A stretch of 64,000 bases of DNA, from the NCBI GenBank assembly GCA_021464415.1, contig CM038470.1, positions 42,650,099 to 42,714,098 of the forward strand, given 5' to 3'. Below, piece after piece: positions 23,381 to 35,200 of the stretch. The notes below the pieces were generated by a model. That model did no database searches. It was not told the origin of the DNA and saw only the letters and a program-made list of their open reading frames with translations. Numbering within the stretch: the stretch's first letter is position 1; each line of letters starts with the position of its first letter. Source of the DNA: Lonicera japonica. Taxonomy: Eukaryota > Streptophyta > Magnoliopsida > Dipsacales > Caprifoliaceae. Made by a program: the position numbers and the translations under genes.

Positions 23381-26300
23381 TCACGTCACATTGGTCCGTA
23401 TCATATCTCTTGTATAATGCCTCAGTTTCACCCCGCAGTTTAACCAGGCCCAGAACAATGAATCTAGCAAGTCCTGAATGGATCCAAGGCTCTTACCCAT
23501 GTCTCCTCCAGGTGGGGTAGTGGCTCAGGGACTTGGTTCTCTAAGAAAGTCATTCGAAGATAACCATGGAGGACATTTTCCCAGGAATGAACTCCAAATA
23601 GTTAACGAGGAGAACACCCATACAAGCTTCCAACGACACCCTCAAGGAACTACACCAAGAGACACCCTAGCAGGGTGATGTCCGTTAGTAGCCCAACTAC
23701 TTCCTGAGGACTCACCATTGGGTAAGTAGTGGCACACAGGACCTGCTCCGCTTACCTAAAAAACTCATCTAACCCCTAACACATAGTCCTGTGGGAAGGT
23801 AAGATACCAAGAGTGGGCTCTCCTTTGTGGGCAACCACAACCACCGGCGGAGTCACCGACTTCATTTTTTCCGTGCACGGTTTAGGAAATTTCACCCAGG
23901 GTTGGTAATAGGCGGCCCGTCTTTAAGCCACGCGGGAGCTACCCGGTGCTCGGTCCATCATATACAGCCCATATGTGTGATCGCGTCAATAACATAATAT
24001 ATCATATCCATTCATTCATACAATGAATATTATCAATCATATCATTATCACACATATGGCTATCCACATATAGATACAATATACATTCGCCCGCTATTTA
24101 TTAATCATCATTAACATCGTCGTTAATCATTTTTATAAGCGTCACCAACACGCTTATACTCCACAGGCCTATCAATCCACGATTATTCTCATACTAAGAC
24201 AAACTAGTTCATTAATGGTGCCATGTATGCAAAGCTAGGGCCGTTTATGTTTAATGATAGCGTTCTTGTCACAATGTCAAGCTAAACCATAGCTATCGTA
24301 TTTCTAGTCCAATTGTTGTTCATACGGTGCACTAAGCTAAGTATGGACATATGGCCTTGGCGACCTAGGCCCTGCCAAAGTATGGTTATTATATTATCAA
24401 GGAGTATCATAGCCGTGTTCTTGTTACTAGTACCTCTCATGCTTCACACAAGGCGCTAGACTCAAAATACGTTGCGTACTACTCCGCCTTAATTTAGTGT
24501 GAATACCATAGATGTTACCCTACAATCGCAACTACGAGCATATCTATGTATTTCTATCCTTAATAACCCCTAACCATCCATTGTATATGCACAAAACCCA
24601 AAACCCAAAACCCCACTTTCTAGGTTAAACATGTGAGCATAAGATGGGTTTTTGATGAATCATGTGATGTAAAAGTGAAAACATGTGTTTTATGCTTCAA
24701 TCATGTAATATAAGTGATATTTTATCAATATCTAACACTAATCGAAGATTAATCAAGGCCAACCCATTATAATGCAAACAACCTAGGATTTGTGAAGAAA
24801 ATCCCTAATTTCTTTTGAAATCTCTAATGCAACAATCAAAGGTTTGAAGAAGAGTTTTAATAATAGTGTTCCCACCTTAGTGAAGTCGATTCCGCGATTA
24901 GATGAAGCGTAGAGGCCGTCTTGCGAAACGCTAGCCCAAGCTTGAGCTCTAATGGAAGGAACCAAGGTTGGGGATGATGAATAGTGTTTTAGGAGAAGGT
25001 TTATGTGATTTGGAACTTCAATCTTTGATGGTTGATGAAAGATGAATAGAAACCTCTCAGGAAACTCTCTCCCACGAGCTCTCACCTCTCTCTAACTCTC
25101 TCTAGAGTTGTGGCTCGAAAATAGGAAAGGAGGAGGCTTAAAATGATGTAAAAATGGTGAAAATCGAGTTTCTGGTGTACCATGATCAATCATGGAGTCC
25201 ACTGCCCACATAGGCATTTTGGATCCGGAGCACTGTTCGTAATTTGGCCATAACTTATTTCTCGAAACTCCAATTTGGAAGATCTTTATGTCCACGAAAA
25301 GCTAACTCAAAGATATACAACTTCCTAAGAGGAAGTTTTCCAAAATTATGGCTAGAAAATTCCTAAAAATTCTCCGAAGACAGCACTCTGCCGAAACACT
25401 ACCGAATGATAAGAATTTACTAACCGGCCTACTTCGCATGATGTTTTTACTAACGAGGAGTACGAATTGGACTTTGGTCAAAACACGAAAGTTGTAGAAT
25501 GGTATAAAACCTAAACATAGGTTCAAACAGCGACCAATTTGGACATGAAACGCAGAAGTTACGATAGACCAAAGTTGGCTAGAAACAAAGAAATCGTGTA
25601 AGACCGAAACTTAATTTACAAGCCGGAATCGATTTGGACAACCCAAATCACTAGACTATCCCTCATATGAGTGTAAGGAGACTAACGTAACTAGTACAAA
25701 GTGTTAGAACACTATGAGGCTCCATGAATCGAGATTTCACCACTCGAGGTGAAATAAATGGATAAACGAAAGGGAAAACAGTGGAATGAACGTACGGGGT
25801 GTTACATGCATGGCACGAAAGATTTCCAACGCTCCGGTTAATTAGGGAATATCTTTGCTTATATATATACATTTATATTTACTAAAGTATCATATATTAT
25901 AAGAAGTGCATTTCATACCGAAGCGCACTATTTAAAAGAAATTATTTCCATTATAATGCATAGCAAGACGTGCATGGTTTTCTAACTTATTTTCTTATAT
26001 GAAAACTCTTATAGTTCCAACTGAGCCCGTTTGGCTCACTCCTATTTTCCAAACCATGTTTTGCAGGTGTTCTCGGGGATAGTGTTCTTATGAAGTCTAG
26101 TAGCTCTGTCGGCCTCTGATAACCAAAGTCGTTTGGAAACGATTAGTATTATACTTTTCCTTAAATTAATATCATGATTTCGTACTATAATAAGTTACAT
26201 ATCCTATTGATTGATGTACTCTTGAAATATTGTTGTAAAACCATTTAATGAATTGGGACCTCATTGGAGGCTTTGTATAAATAATTTTTCTTAAATGTGG

Positions 26301-26527
26301 AGTATCTATTGGAAATTGATTTATATGTACATTTTAATAGGTTTTGGTTTTGCTTTATGAACAAACTCCACATGCCAATTTTTTTTGAAATTAAGGCTTT
26401 ATGTGAAATTTCATTTGAATATAAGTTATAATTTATACCTTAACACCCGTTATCGCGTACAACATCGTGATTAACCGAGTCCCGGAGGTTCAATCCTCTA
26501 AACGGGATTTCAGGGCATCACAATGTA

Positions 26528-27676
26528 TACATGCATGAATGCTTGTACATGCGTGCGTGCTCATTTATCTGAAAAATCATATTCTTGGGAGGGTAGCAAA
26601 ATGGGGTGTTCACACATGCTCAACAAATTCATGCACAAACAGTTTGATTATTCGACAAGGATATTACATGTTTAAAATGAAAATTAAACAAAATCGAATA
26701 TTCTAAAATGATTTGAATGCAAAAAGCATAAAAACATTAATGAACGGCAATCAAATAATGCATATTAATATTAAATTAGTAGCTTAAATCATTCAAGAAT
26801 TCAAATACACAAAAACAAATAGCATTTAACAAGATTTAAATAAAAGAAAAATGAAGAATTAGGGTTTACTAGTTCGAATATGAGATTTGAATTGAAAAAC
26901 AAAAATGTAAGAACTCCAAATCTGATTACAGTGCTTTTTCAATCTCTAATAACCTTAATTAAACTAATCTAATTGTTTTTAGAAGAACGCTATGCGTAAA
27001 ACCTATGTACAGAATGACACATAAAGCTCCGAAGAAGCGATTGGTTTTTGATTGTTCCGTAGTGTATCTAGACCTAAAATATTATTCACTTAGCTTTTAA
27101 TACATATAAAAAAGATTAAGTGAAGGCTCAAGTTGTAGCATTTGGGTTCGGGTCGAATTGGAATTGAAATTGGACATTAGGGCTAAAAAAAAGTTGGGGA
27201 TTAATCTTGGCTTTAAGATCTATCCTCACTGGGGATCTGTCTTAGGCTAGGGATCGATCCTAGCCCATTGTTAAGCTTTCTTCACTTTTTGCTACATTAT
27301 TCCATTTTTTGTTGCATTGATGGACCTTTTAAGGTACTTTAACATATGACATACCTCTAGAACTTTGCTATACACTTCATGGTCATAGTTTGGGGGTTGT
27401 TTGCCACTTTTTCCTCCTTAATTTGTCTCAGAATTTTAGATGAATTTTAAAAAAAATAATTTTGCTTTTCTTCTCTCGAACTTCCTTCTATCACCAACTC
27501 TCAGTTGCTTAATCAGTTTTTGGCTTACAAAACAGTTCAGTACTATACGAATACCATGGAAAGCCATAACTCAATGCTTAAACTGAATTCTCATGTAACT
27601 TTGAGTTTTAAGAAATAAACTGATGCAAATTGAGCATCTAAAATACTACATAAAATGAAAATTCTAAGATCAATTA
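26528..27676. other. Intergenic DNA, no gene seen
   Basis: AT-rich sequence between two solo LTRs. No coding region or element end could be defined. Confidence 0.45.
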
Positions 27677-27681
27677 ACAAG

Positions 27682-30209
27682 TGTAATACCCCGTGTTTCA
27701 TTCTCAAGCTAATCATCTTTTTAAGCCTGGTAAAGGCTTAATCTCCAATTAGGGTATGAACTTTTTGTTTTGGACCTTTCTTAGCTGATCCAACACTTCT
27801 AGCATGTCATATTAGGTGTATTGAGTTTGTGATCATCATTTTGTAATTCAGGTGGTCTGAATTGAAATCGAAATATTAATCGCGTGTTTTCACTTTACGC
27901 GATTTCTTAATTTTAGCCAACTTTGAGGTATTGTAACTTCTCTGTTCCTTATTCGATTAAGATCATGTTTACAGATATGTTTAGGCTTTAATCCAATCTA
28001 TAACTTTTTTGTTTTGACCAGAATCTAATTCATGCTCTACGTTGGTCAAAACGGTGTGCGAAGTAAGTGAGTTGTAAAAATCTGCTCATTCGGTAACATC
28101 ATGGCAGGGGGCTGTCTTCTGCAGATTTTTGGGATTGTTCCATTCATAATTTAAAAAACCTTCCTCGAGGAAAGTTTTATATATTTAAATTATCTTTCCG
28201 GCGATATGTGGATCGTCTAAATATGAGTTTCAAACAGAGAGTTATGACCAAAATACTAACAGTGCACTTTTTGACCCGATCTTACTCATCGGAAATTGTT
28301 GAGAAAACAGACCAGTGCACTTTTTGCACGGACCAAGATCGATCTTACTCATCAGTAAAGACCTATTTTGACTACTTCTGGCTCGATTTTAACACCTTAA
28401 ACCCCACAACTCAACCCATTTTGGAGCTTCAACCATAGAATTTTCTAGAGATAGAAAGAAGGCACCTTTGGGAGAGATTTTGGGAGCTTCTCATCTACAA
28501 ACCTTCACCACTTGAAATCCCCATCAAATCTACACCAAATTAACATCCTAAAACACTATTCATTATCTTTTTCATCCTATCTTTCTCCATGGCTAGGGCT
28601 CAAGGCTCAAAGGTTAAAGGTTTGGCGATTTGATGACTTCTACCTCGATTCAACCTTCCAAACTCGAGAATTAGGCTTCATAGAGGTGGAAATATACTCC
28701 TAAAACTTATTTTTACAACTTATGATTGTCTTATTATGATTTCACTTGATGTTGATAGAAAACCTAACATGTTTAAAAAGGGGATTTTTGGTATATGTTG
28801 ATATTTCTTATTTTCATTGAATTTAATGGTTTGGGTGGCCTTTATATACGTTAAATACACGTTTAAGTGAGAGATTGTAAATGGTTACTAGATTTACAAA
28901 AAAACCCACTTGGAACATATACGAATGTTGATGATTCTTACTATGAAATTTAAAGTTCATCTTTAAAGGTTCAAGTGGTGATTTTTATGTTATGAAATAT
29001 TCGTTGATGAGTTGTTAATTAAATAGAATGGTTTAAATGAGATTCTTCCCATCGATTGTAAGCTAAACTTTATATTTGATTTATGAAAATCATAGAAATG
29101 GCACAATTATTTTTCGTACGAGCCGATTGACTTGATAGTGCAATTATACAATGAAACTAGCTCATGAATGGTCCCGGTCCCGGGTTTGGTCTCATTGGAT
29201 GGGGTCGAAAGTTGGGCCACAGTGCTCCTAGGTGTAAGATTCGAAACCGTATACGGAAACTAAAGTGTAGGCTTTGCATGCCGGATGGGTGCGCCTGAGG
29301 GCAAGACCACGAAATGCAGACCCGGTTGTACGATTGGACACTTACAAGATATACAGAAACTAACGTGTAGGCCCTGCATGCTAGACGGGTGCGCCTGAGG
29401 GTAAGACCACGAAATGCGGACTCGTTTTTATGTACTTATGAGATTACAGCTCATAGTTTTGAAAGAAAATACTTGCGTATGCCATGGATTTTCAATTGAG
29501 ACGGGATTGGTTTTTACACTAAGTTTTAAATGATATTTCCTTGTATATACTCCATATTCTATAAAATGGAAAAATGGTTCTTTTTAAAACTATTGGAAAT
29601 TTGTCTGTGAGGGATCTATTTCCTATTATTATATAAAATAGTTTTTTTATGATTAAATGAAGTATTTCTCGTTATTATACAAAGTGAATTTCTACAGCTT
29701 CACGAAAAGAGATTTTTAAATACAGTTTTCACACAGAACTTAATATTTGATTCCCACTGAGTCCTTCGACTCACCCCACCTTTTCTACACCTAGTTTCTT
29801 TTGCAGGTTCTTCTGGGGAAAAAGGAAAAGGGAGGACGCGCTTCATAGTCTGCCTCTATACCTTAGCTCTTAGGACTTATCACTAGGATATTTATCGAGT
29901 TATTGTAATTAACTCGTCTTTGTTATGCGGCAAATGCCATGTGTATTGCACATTTACTAATGCACTTTGTATACACTGTGAAGATTGTAAATTTTGTACT
30001 TGGGACCTCATTAGAGGCTAGCTGTTGTATTGTTGTATTTCTTATTCTTTTGGTGGTCAGATTTTGTGGAATTGAGTTATTCCCACTATTTATAGACTTT
30101 TATGTTTTACACATTAATTATGTCTAATTAACCCGACGTTGGTGTACGGCACCCGTGACAAACTAAGTCCCGGAGGAGAGATCCTCTTAATGGGATTTGG
30201 GACGTTACA
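27682..30209 (+). mobile_element. Gypsy-type solo LTR (2.5 kb)
   Basis: It starts TGTAATACCCCGTG and ends TTTGGGACGTTACA. The flanks are ACAAG at 27677-27681 and TCAAG at 30210-30214, a 5-bp duplication with one change. Its 3' region (GTCCCGGAGGAGAGATCCTC) matches that of the outer LTR ending at 26522, so they are the same family. A 100-bp tandem duplication starts at 29251 and 29351 (GGGTGCGCCTGAGGG in both). There is no internal region, so it is a solo LTR. Confidence 0.83.
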
Positions 30210-30338
30210 TCAAGATTATTACTTTTGCATTTGAATGAATGTAAAACCCTTTGAAAAACATTTTTATTCACGGATGGGTTATCTTAAATATGTGAAATTG
30301 AAGTTTTCTTTTGTAAGAATAAACATTCTGAAGCTCTC

Positions 30339-30524
30339 ATGCTAACCATTGATTCTGATGCATCTCACACAGCTAAGTATGTTCCCAGACAGCTTACTCG
30401 TCCAGAACTTGTAAAGTTGTTACTTGAAGTTTGGGTTACATCCTATGAAAAGCTCCAAGAACAAGCTAATACGGAGCCTCTCCAGCAAACTGACCCAAGC
30501 TACCTCCGCAGAGCTGACAATTGA
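30339..30524 (+). pseudogene. Fragment of a repeat-encoded protein, family uncertain
   Basis: A 61-codon stretch includes YVPRQLTRPELVKLL and WVTSYEKLQEQ, then QQTDPSYLRRAD before a TGA. Coding signal continues one residue pattern beyond the stop (DFL). It lies 130 bp after the solo LTR. The LTxPEL..LLxExWxTxYEKL pattern reminds me of plant endogenous pararetrovirus- or retroelement-type polyproteins, but I cannot place it. It is too short and isolated to be a gene. Confidence 0.35.
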
Positions 30525-32165
30525 GATTTTCTATAGTTGTCTTAAAGGATTAAGTCAATAAATCACTAATATACTTTTTCTATGTTTGAAAGCATTTATA
30601 TAAAGCAATGCTTCTTAATGTTTACTTGTCCTTATTAAAAAATGTTTCTTGTTCAAAATTATTTAATATAAATAAGGAAAATGATAACATGTGCTACAAG
30701 GGCACATGTTAATTATACTATGAATGGAAAAAATTATACTTTGCATGATAATTTGTGCATAATTTAGTGCATGTTATAATTTTATTACTTCTATTTATAA
30801 GTGCGTAATATGTATCCTTAAAACACATGTTAATATGACCCTATAAATAAAAATTGGATAACACTTTAAGAATTGATGGTCAAAATGAATCTTGAATCTT
30901 AAAAACTTTTTTCTAAAAATTACCAAATAAAGATGCGACGCTTCCTAATATATCACATAATACTCTCTAAATTCTAGCAACGCTAAGACAAGTGTGACAG
31001 TATCATGACAATCAATTTTAATTTCATTAATTATTTACGAGAACATAGCGTAACATCACATATTATTTTTATTTTTTTAACTGTTACTAGATTTATGTGC
31101 ACCGGTGTATATGCAATACATATATATATAAATAATTAAAAGAAATAAAAATTAAAGACTAATAAGTAATGTAGCAACAGAACGTTTTATTTTTCTTGTT
31201 AACATAAAGGGTTCATATTCAATTACATTCGCTATAATGAAAATTATTTTGTGATATAAAAATCTACAAGCTGGGGCTAAAATCTAAATATATGACAAAA
31301 ATTTGAAATGAATTCCGACTTTGTATAACAATAGATCCTTATAAGTCTTTCAATTGTATCCATTCATCTTTATTAAGTGCGAATATGTCGATGTGGTGAG
31401 TAAACTATAAATTTGTGGAACTAATACAAACTCAACACAAAATTTGTGAAAAAAGGTCCAAGCATAAATATGTTCATATCAAATTAGAATCGGATTAGAC
31501 TAACCTAATTAATAAACTTGTCATGTCAAAGTTAATAAATGTGAAAGGACTAACCTATTATTGAACCCATTTTTATTTTTATATTATAAGGTTAATTCGG
31601 TCAAATTACTTAATTAACATTCACAAACTCAATATTAAATGAATTCTTGGAGACGGCTGTAACTCAAAAACTTGCCCCCCTCCCCTCTCTCATGAAGCAA
31701 TATTGGAGTCAATTGATTTTTTAAAGTTTAGAAAATCCGGGAAAGAAGGAGATCCTTTCACATAATTGAATGGAGAGAGAGGGTCAAGTGGCCTCTACTT
31801 TGAATGGGTCAAAATTGGTTAATTAGTTCCAATGCAAGAGATAAACCAGCAAATAATTTCCTCTTCTGGTCTCTTAATGGTCTCTTGTTTGTGAGAGATA
31901 CAACCAAGAGATCACAAAATTATAATAACCCAAATTAATTAATCACACACAAATTTCTTGCCCTAAACTATACTCTGCAAGGGCATATTCTTGAAAGAAA
32001 GAAAAAAAGCTAGGGTTAAATTATTTGTATCAAAATAGGAAGAAAGAAGAAAAAAATAGGAAAAAGATTAAGTGGGTTTATGATTATTTTACCTTCAAAT
32101 TCTGGGTTTGGAGTTGGATATTATTTTCCATTTTTCAGTTGAAAGAAAAGAAAAAGGGAAAACAT
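30525..32165. other. Intergenic region and promoter side of the kinase gene
   Basis: AT-rich, with no coding region. The segment 31980-32165 is purine-rich (GAAAGAAAGAAAAAA and similar), which fits a 5' UTR or proximal promoter. No confident TATA box or known operator can be assigned. Confidence 0.4.
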
Positions 32166-32207
32166 ATGAAAATTAAGGAAGGTATAAGAGGAAGAAGAAG
32201 AAGTTAA
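32166..32207 (+). CDS. Short upstream ORF in the kinase leader
   Basis: ATG at 32166 opens a 13-codon frame, MKIKEGIRGRRRS, ending in TAA at 32205-32207. That is 6 nt before the main ATG at 32214. If it is in the mature 5' UTR it would reduce initiation at the main ORF; the spacing is too short for efficient ordinary reinitiation. Whether transcription starts upstream of it is unknown. Confidence 0.4.
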   Translation: MKIKEGIRGRRRS

Positions 32208-32213
32208 GTTGAA

Positions 32214-35200
32214 ATGTGGGGTTCAGGGAATAATGGTGGAGAAAGGGGGCATAAATTGGTAGCAGTGGCAATAGACAAAGACAAAGGAAGCCAAAGTGCA
32301 TTGAAATGGGCTATTGATAATCTTCTCTCTAAAGGACAGACTGTAGTTTTGCTCCATGTTAAGGTTAAGCAGTCAGGCTCCTTTTCTTCCCCAAATTTTG
32401 TTACCCCAAGTAACTCTCTCTCTCTCTCTCTCAATTCATTTCTGTGTTCATTTTGTTTTCCTTGATTAAAATTTTGAAATTGATGAATTCTAAAAGGGTG
32501 GAATTGTTGTTTACAATTATGAAAGTACTATAATAAAGCTATAATTGCTCCAATTAGGGGTGGCAATTTGTTTTTTTGGGTCGTGTTTTTTTCTAATACG
32601 ACCTAACACAACACGAAGAATGAGGATACGGATACAGCACAACACAAGGTCGAGTTAATTTTAGCTAACACGAGAAGACGGAATTGATTGGACAAACATG
32701 ACATAACTCTACTTTCGTGTCAATTTTGTTCCAAAGTTTGGATACGACCATGACATGTCATGGTTTTAAAAACTCTAGACATAAAAATGACACGAAAGCG
32801 ACATGAACTCCTTCAACTGCCTTGCGCAAGGGAATTCTGAAACCTCCTTGCTCTCGACTTAGTCCTTGCTTGAACCTTTGCTACTACTATATATGCACCT
32901 TTTGGCTTGTAGTCCTCTTTGACCTTTGGAACAGAGGGGATTTTTCATGTCAATTTTGAACCAGTTTCATTTCGTGGTATATTTTCGTGTCTTTTCAAGA
33001 TTGTCACCCTAAATAGCTCCGGTTATATTTACAACCTTTTCATAATTCTAAGAGTTTGAGGACTTATTTTGGCAGAGGTGTTAAAGGAACCCCCTTTGAC
33101 TTGAACTCAGGTTAAAACAAATATCCAAATATGCATACATATGTCCAAAAGAAATTCCTCAATTATATTTCTAAAATGAAGTGCAACACACATAAAAGTG
33201 GGGACAAATTCCAACCTCACATGTGTCACTGGTGAGAATGTTACCTAATTTTGTAGGACGCTTTGGTATGTGGTACATTACCTAACCCTGTAAGCAGTGC
33301 GGTGGGGGTAGGCTTAGTTGGAATGCTACTTTAGGTGGCAATTTGTTTTGGAACATATACTCTGGTACATCTGTGTAAACATTACAATGGAGCCTTTGGT
33401 ATTTTTTATATAGTTCTGTTTTGTGTGTATGTATGAAATTATATGCATCTTTTTGTATGTACATGCAAGTCAAAATAGGAGGGTCAATAGAGTGGGCATT
33501 TTGGGTCGGCGCACCCAATTTGCAGTATGTAGGAGTGTCCATGAAGGCAACATTGGGTGAGAATTGTACCTATTACTAATAAAGCTGATCATGAGACTGA
33601 AAGAACTAACGCAGTTGACATCAATGCCATCAGAGAGTATTTTTTTTTTTGAGAATCATCAGATAGTATTTGATAGCACCAAAAGACCACTTCACAGAGA
33701 CTGGAGTATATACTGAAAAGAGTTATAAACAAACAATTGTAAATCGGAACTATAACATGATGAAGAGAAGGTGAAGTGAAAGCTTACAGCCATCCAAACT
33801 CCAAATAACATGAAGTGGCAAAGCTAAGAGAACCATATACTGAAAGTAGCTGTCATTAATCCTATAGTCTAAATACGTACATATGTAATCTTGCATACTA
33901 ATTTACTACATATATTGTTTTTCATTTATATTATTGTGATTATGTTATGCGCAAGAAGAGTGGAATGGCTGGTGGGTACTTTGCACCATACTTCAAGTGG
34001 GTACTTTATATACAAAGTTACAAAATGTTGAATCGTGATCTGATGGTTTATGTTATATCATTATTACATATTGTTGATCAGGTGAAAGTCACTTTTCCTG
34101 CAATTTATTATTTTATATCGTGTGTCCATTATGCGTTGAAGATTTTGTTAGTTGATTATTATCTGGCAAAGCAGGTAAATTGTAGGACACTTTAAATAGT
34201 AAGGTGAATACATGTTGCATTTGCAACTCATGATACCGAATCTGGAATCTCCAGATTTGAATCGGTTCTTTACCACATAGAAAATCTACAACCCATTTGT
34301 GTTAAGTAAGGTTTATAAAATGCACCATATATATTATTTCTTATATATAACAATGTCGTATTAATCCATGCATCTATGATCGATAATCCTGCATTTCTAC
34401 AACCATTAAATGACTCTTAACATATTGTGTGAATCTCATTGAATAATGTCGTTGTGTTTGTGACAACATTCGAATGCAAAATATAGATATTCGTATCTAA
34501 GTATTGTACAATCAACACATTTTACTCTCTGTGGAGCTTAGGCTTTTCTTTATTTATCTTCTAGCTAGGCTCTACTTTTATTTCTAATTTATACACATTT
34601 TGTGCATGCAGGACCCCAAATAGGTGACTTCAGTGATGAAAATGGGCCGATAGGTGGAAGCCCTACTACAGATTTACAAACAAGAGAATTGTTCCTTCCT
34701 TTTCGTTGTTTTTGTACACGTAAAGATGTGGGTACAGAGACACAACCTTTTTTCATTTGATCTTCAAATATATTTTCTCATACTGTCAGATTGTATGCTT
34801 ATGAGAATATGATCTTTGCATCAGATACAATGTCAAGACGTGGTAGTAGAAGATACAGATATAGTGAGAGCAATAATTCAATTTGTTACAGAGTCCGCAA
34901 TAGAAATTTTGGTTCTTGGCGCGGCCTCTAAAGGGGGATTTCTTAGGTATGCAAACCCCGTACTAGTCGTCCTTCAAATGCACCTACCTCTTCAATTTGA
35001 TTTTATGGTTTCTTTCTAATTGAATTTATACTTATTTTATGTATAATATTTAGTTGGTGAGTGAGAATTTGAATAAATTGTTGTCAAATTCCTGAAGTAA
35101 CTTCAGAGGGACATTAGTTTTATATGGTGTTTTATTTATCTTTTAATCTTAAATGGAGGACATAATAGCATTAAGAGGTGGGTTTTGTTTTACCTCGGAA

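Larger units (their letters stand above)
15334..25806 (-). mobile_element. Second gypsy-type solo LTR nested in the first, split by a CACTA element
   Basis: On the minus strand it starts TGTAACACCCCGTACG (at 25806) and ends GGATTCGGAGCGTCACA (at 15334). The duplication TGCAT is exact at 15329-15333 and 25807-25811. Its own sequence is about 3.65 kb (15334-16556 plus 23384-25806). It belongs to the same family as its host LTR and as the LTR at 27682, with matching blocks near the 3' end. The part at 24866-25806 matches the 1.2-kb tandem units at 1-4528. Confidence 0.85.
13376..26522 (+). mobile_element. Outer gypsy-type solo LTR, split by nested insertions
   Basis: The left end starts TGTGACATCCCG at 13376 and the right end finishes GGGCATCACA at 26522. 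The duplication ATGTA is exact at 13371-13375 and 26523-26527. The LTR itself is 13376-15333 plus 25812-26522 (about 2.67 kb); everything between is the inserted LTR below. The ends have the inverted words ATCCCGTTTA and TAAACGGGAT. With no internal region it is a solo LTR. The Ty3/gypsy assignment is by general resemblance of LTR ends, not by coding sequence. Confidence 0.85.

Noticed and set aside
32204..32434. Minus-strand ORF overlapping the kinase start
   Set aside because: Antisense shadow of exon 1 of the USP-domain kinase.
33947..34195. 82-codon ORF in kinase intron 1 as an extra exon or gene
   Set aside because: It is not similar to the USP-kinase family, and the flanking exons join in phase without it.
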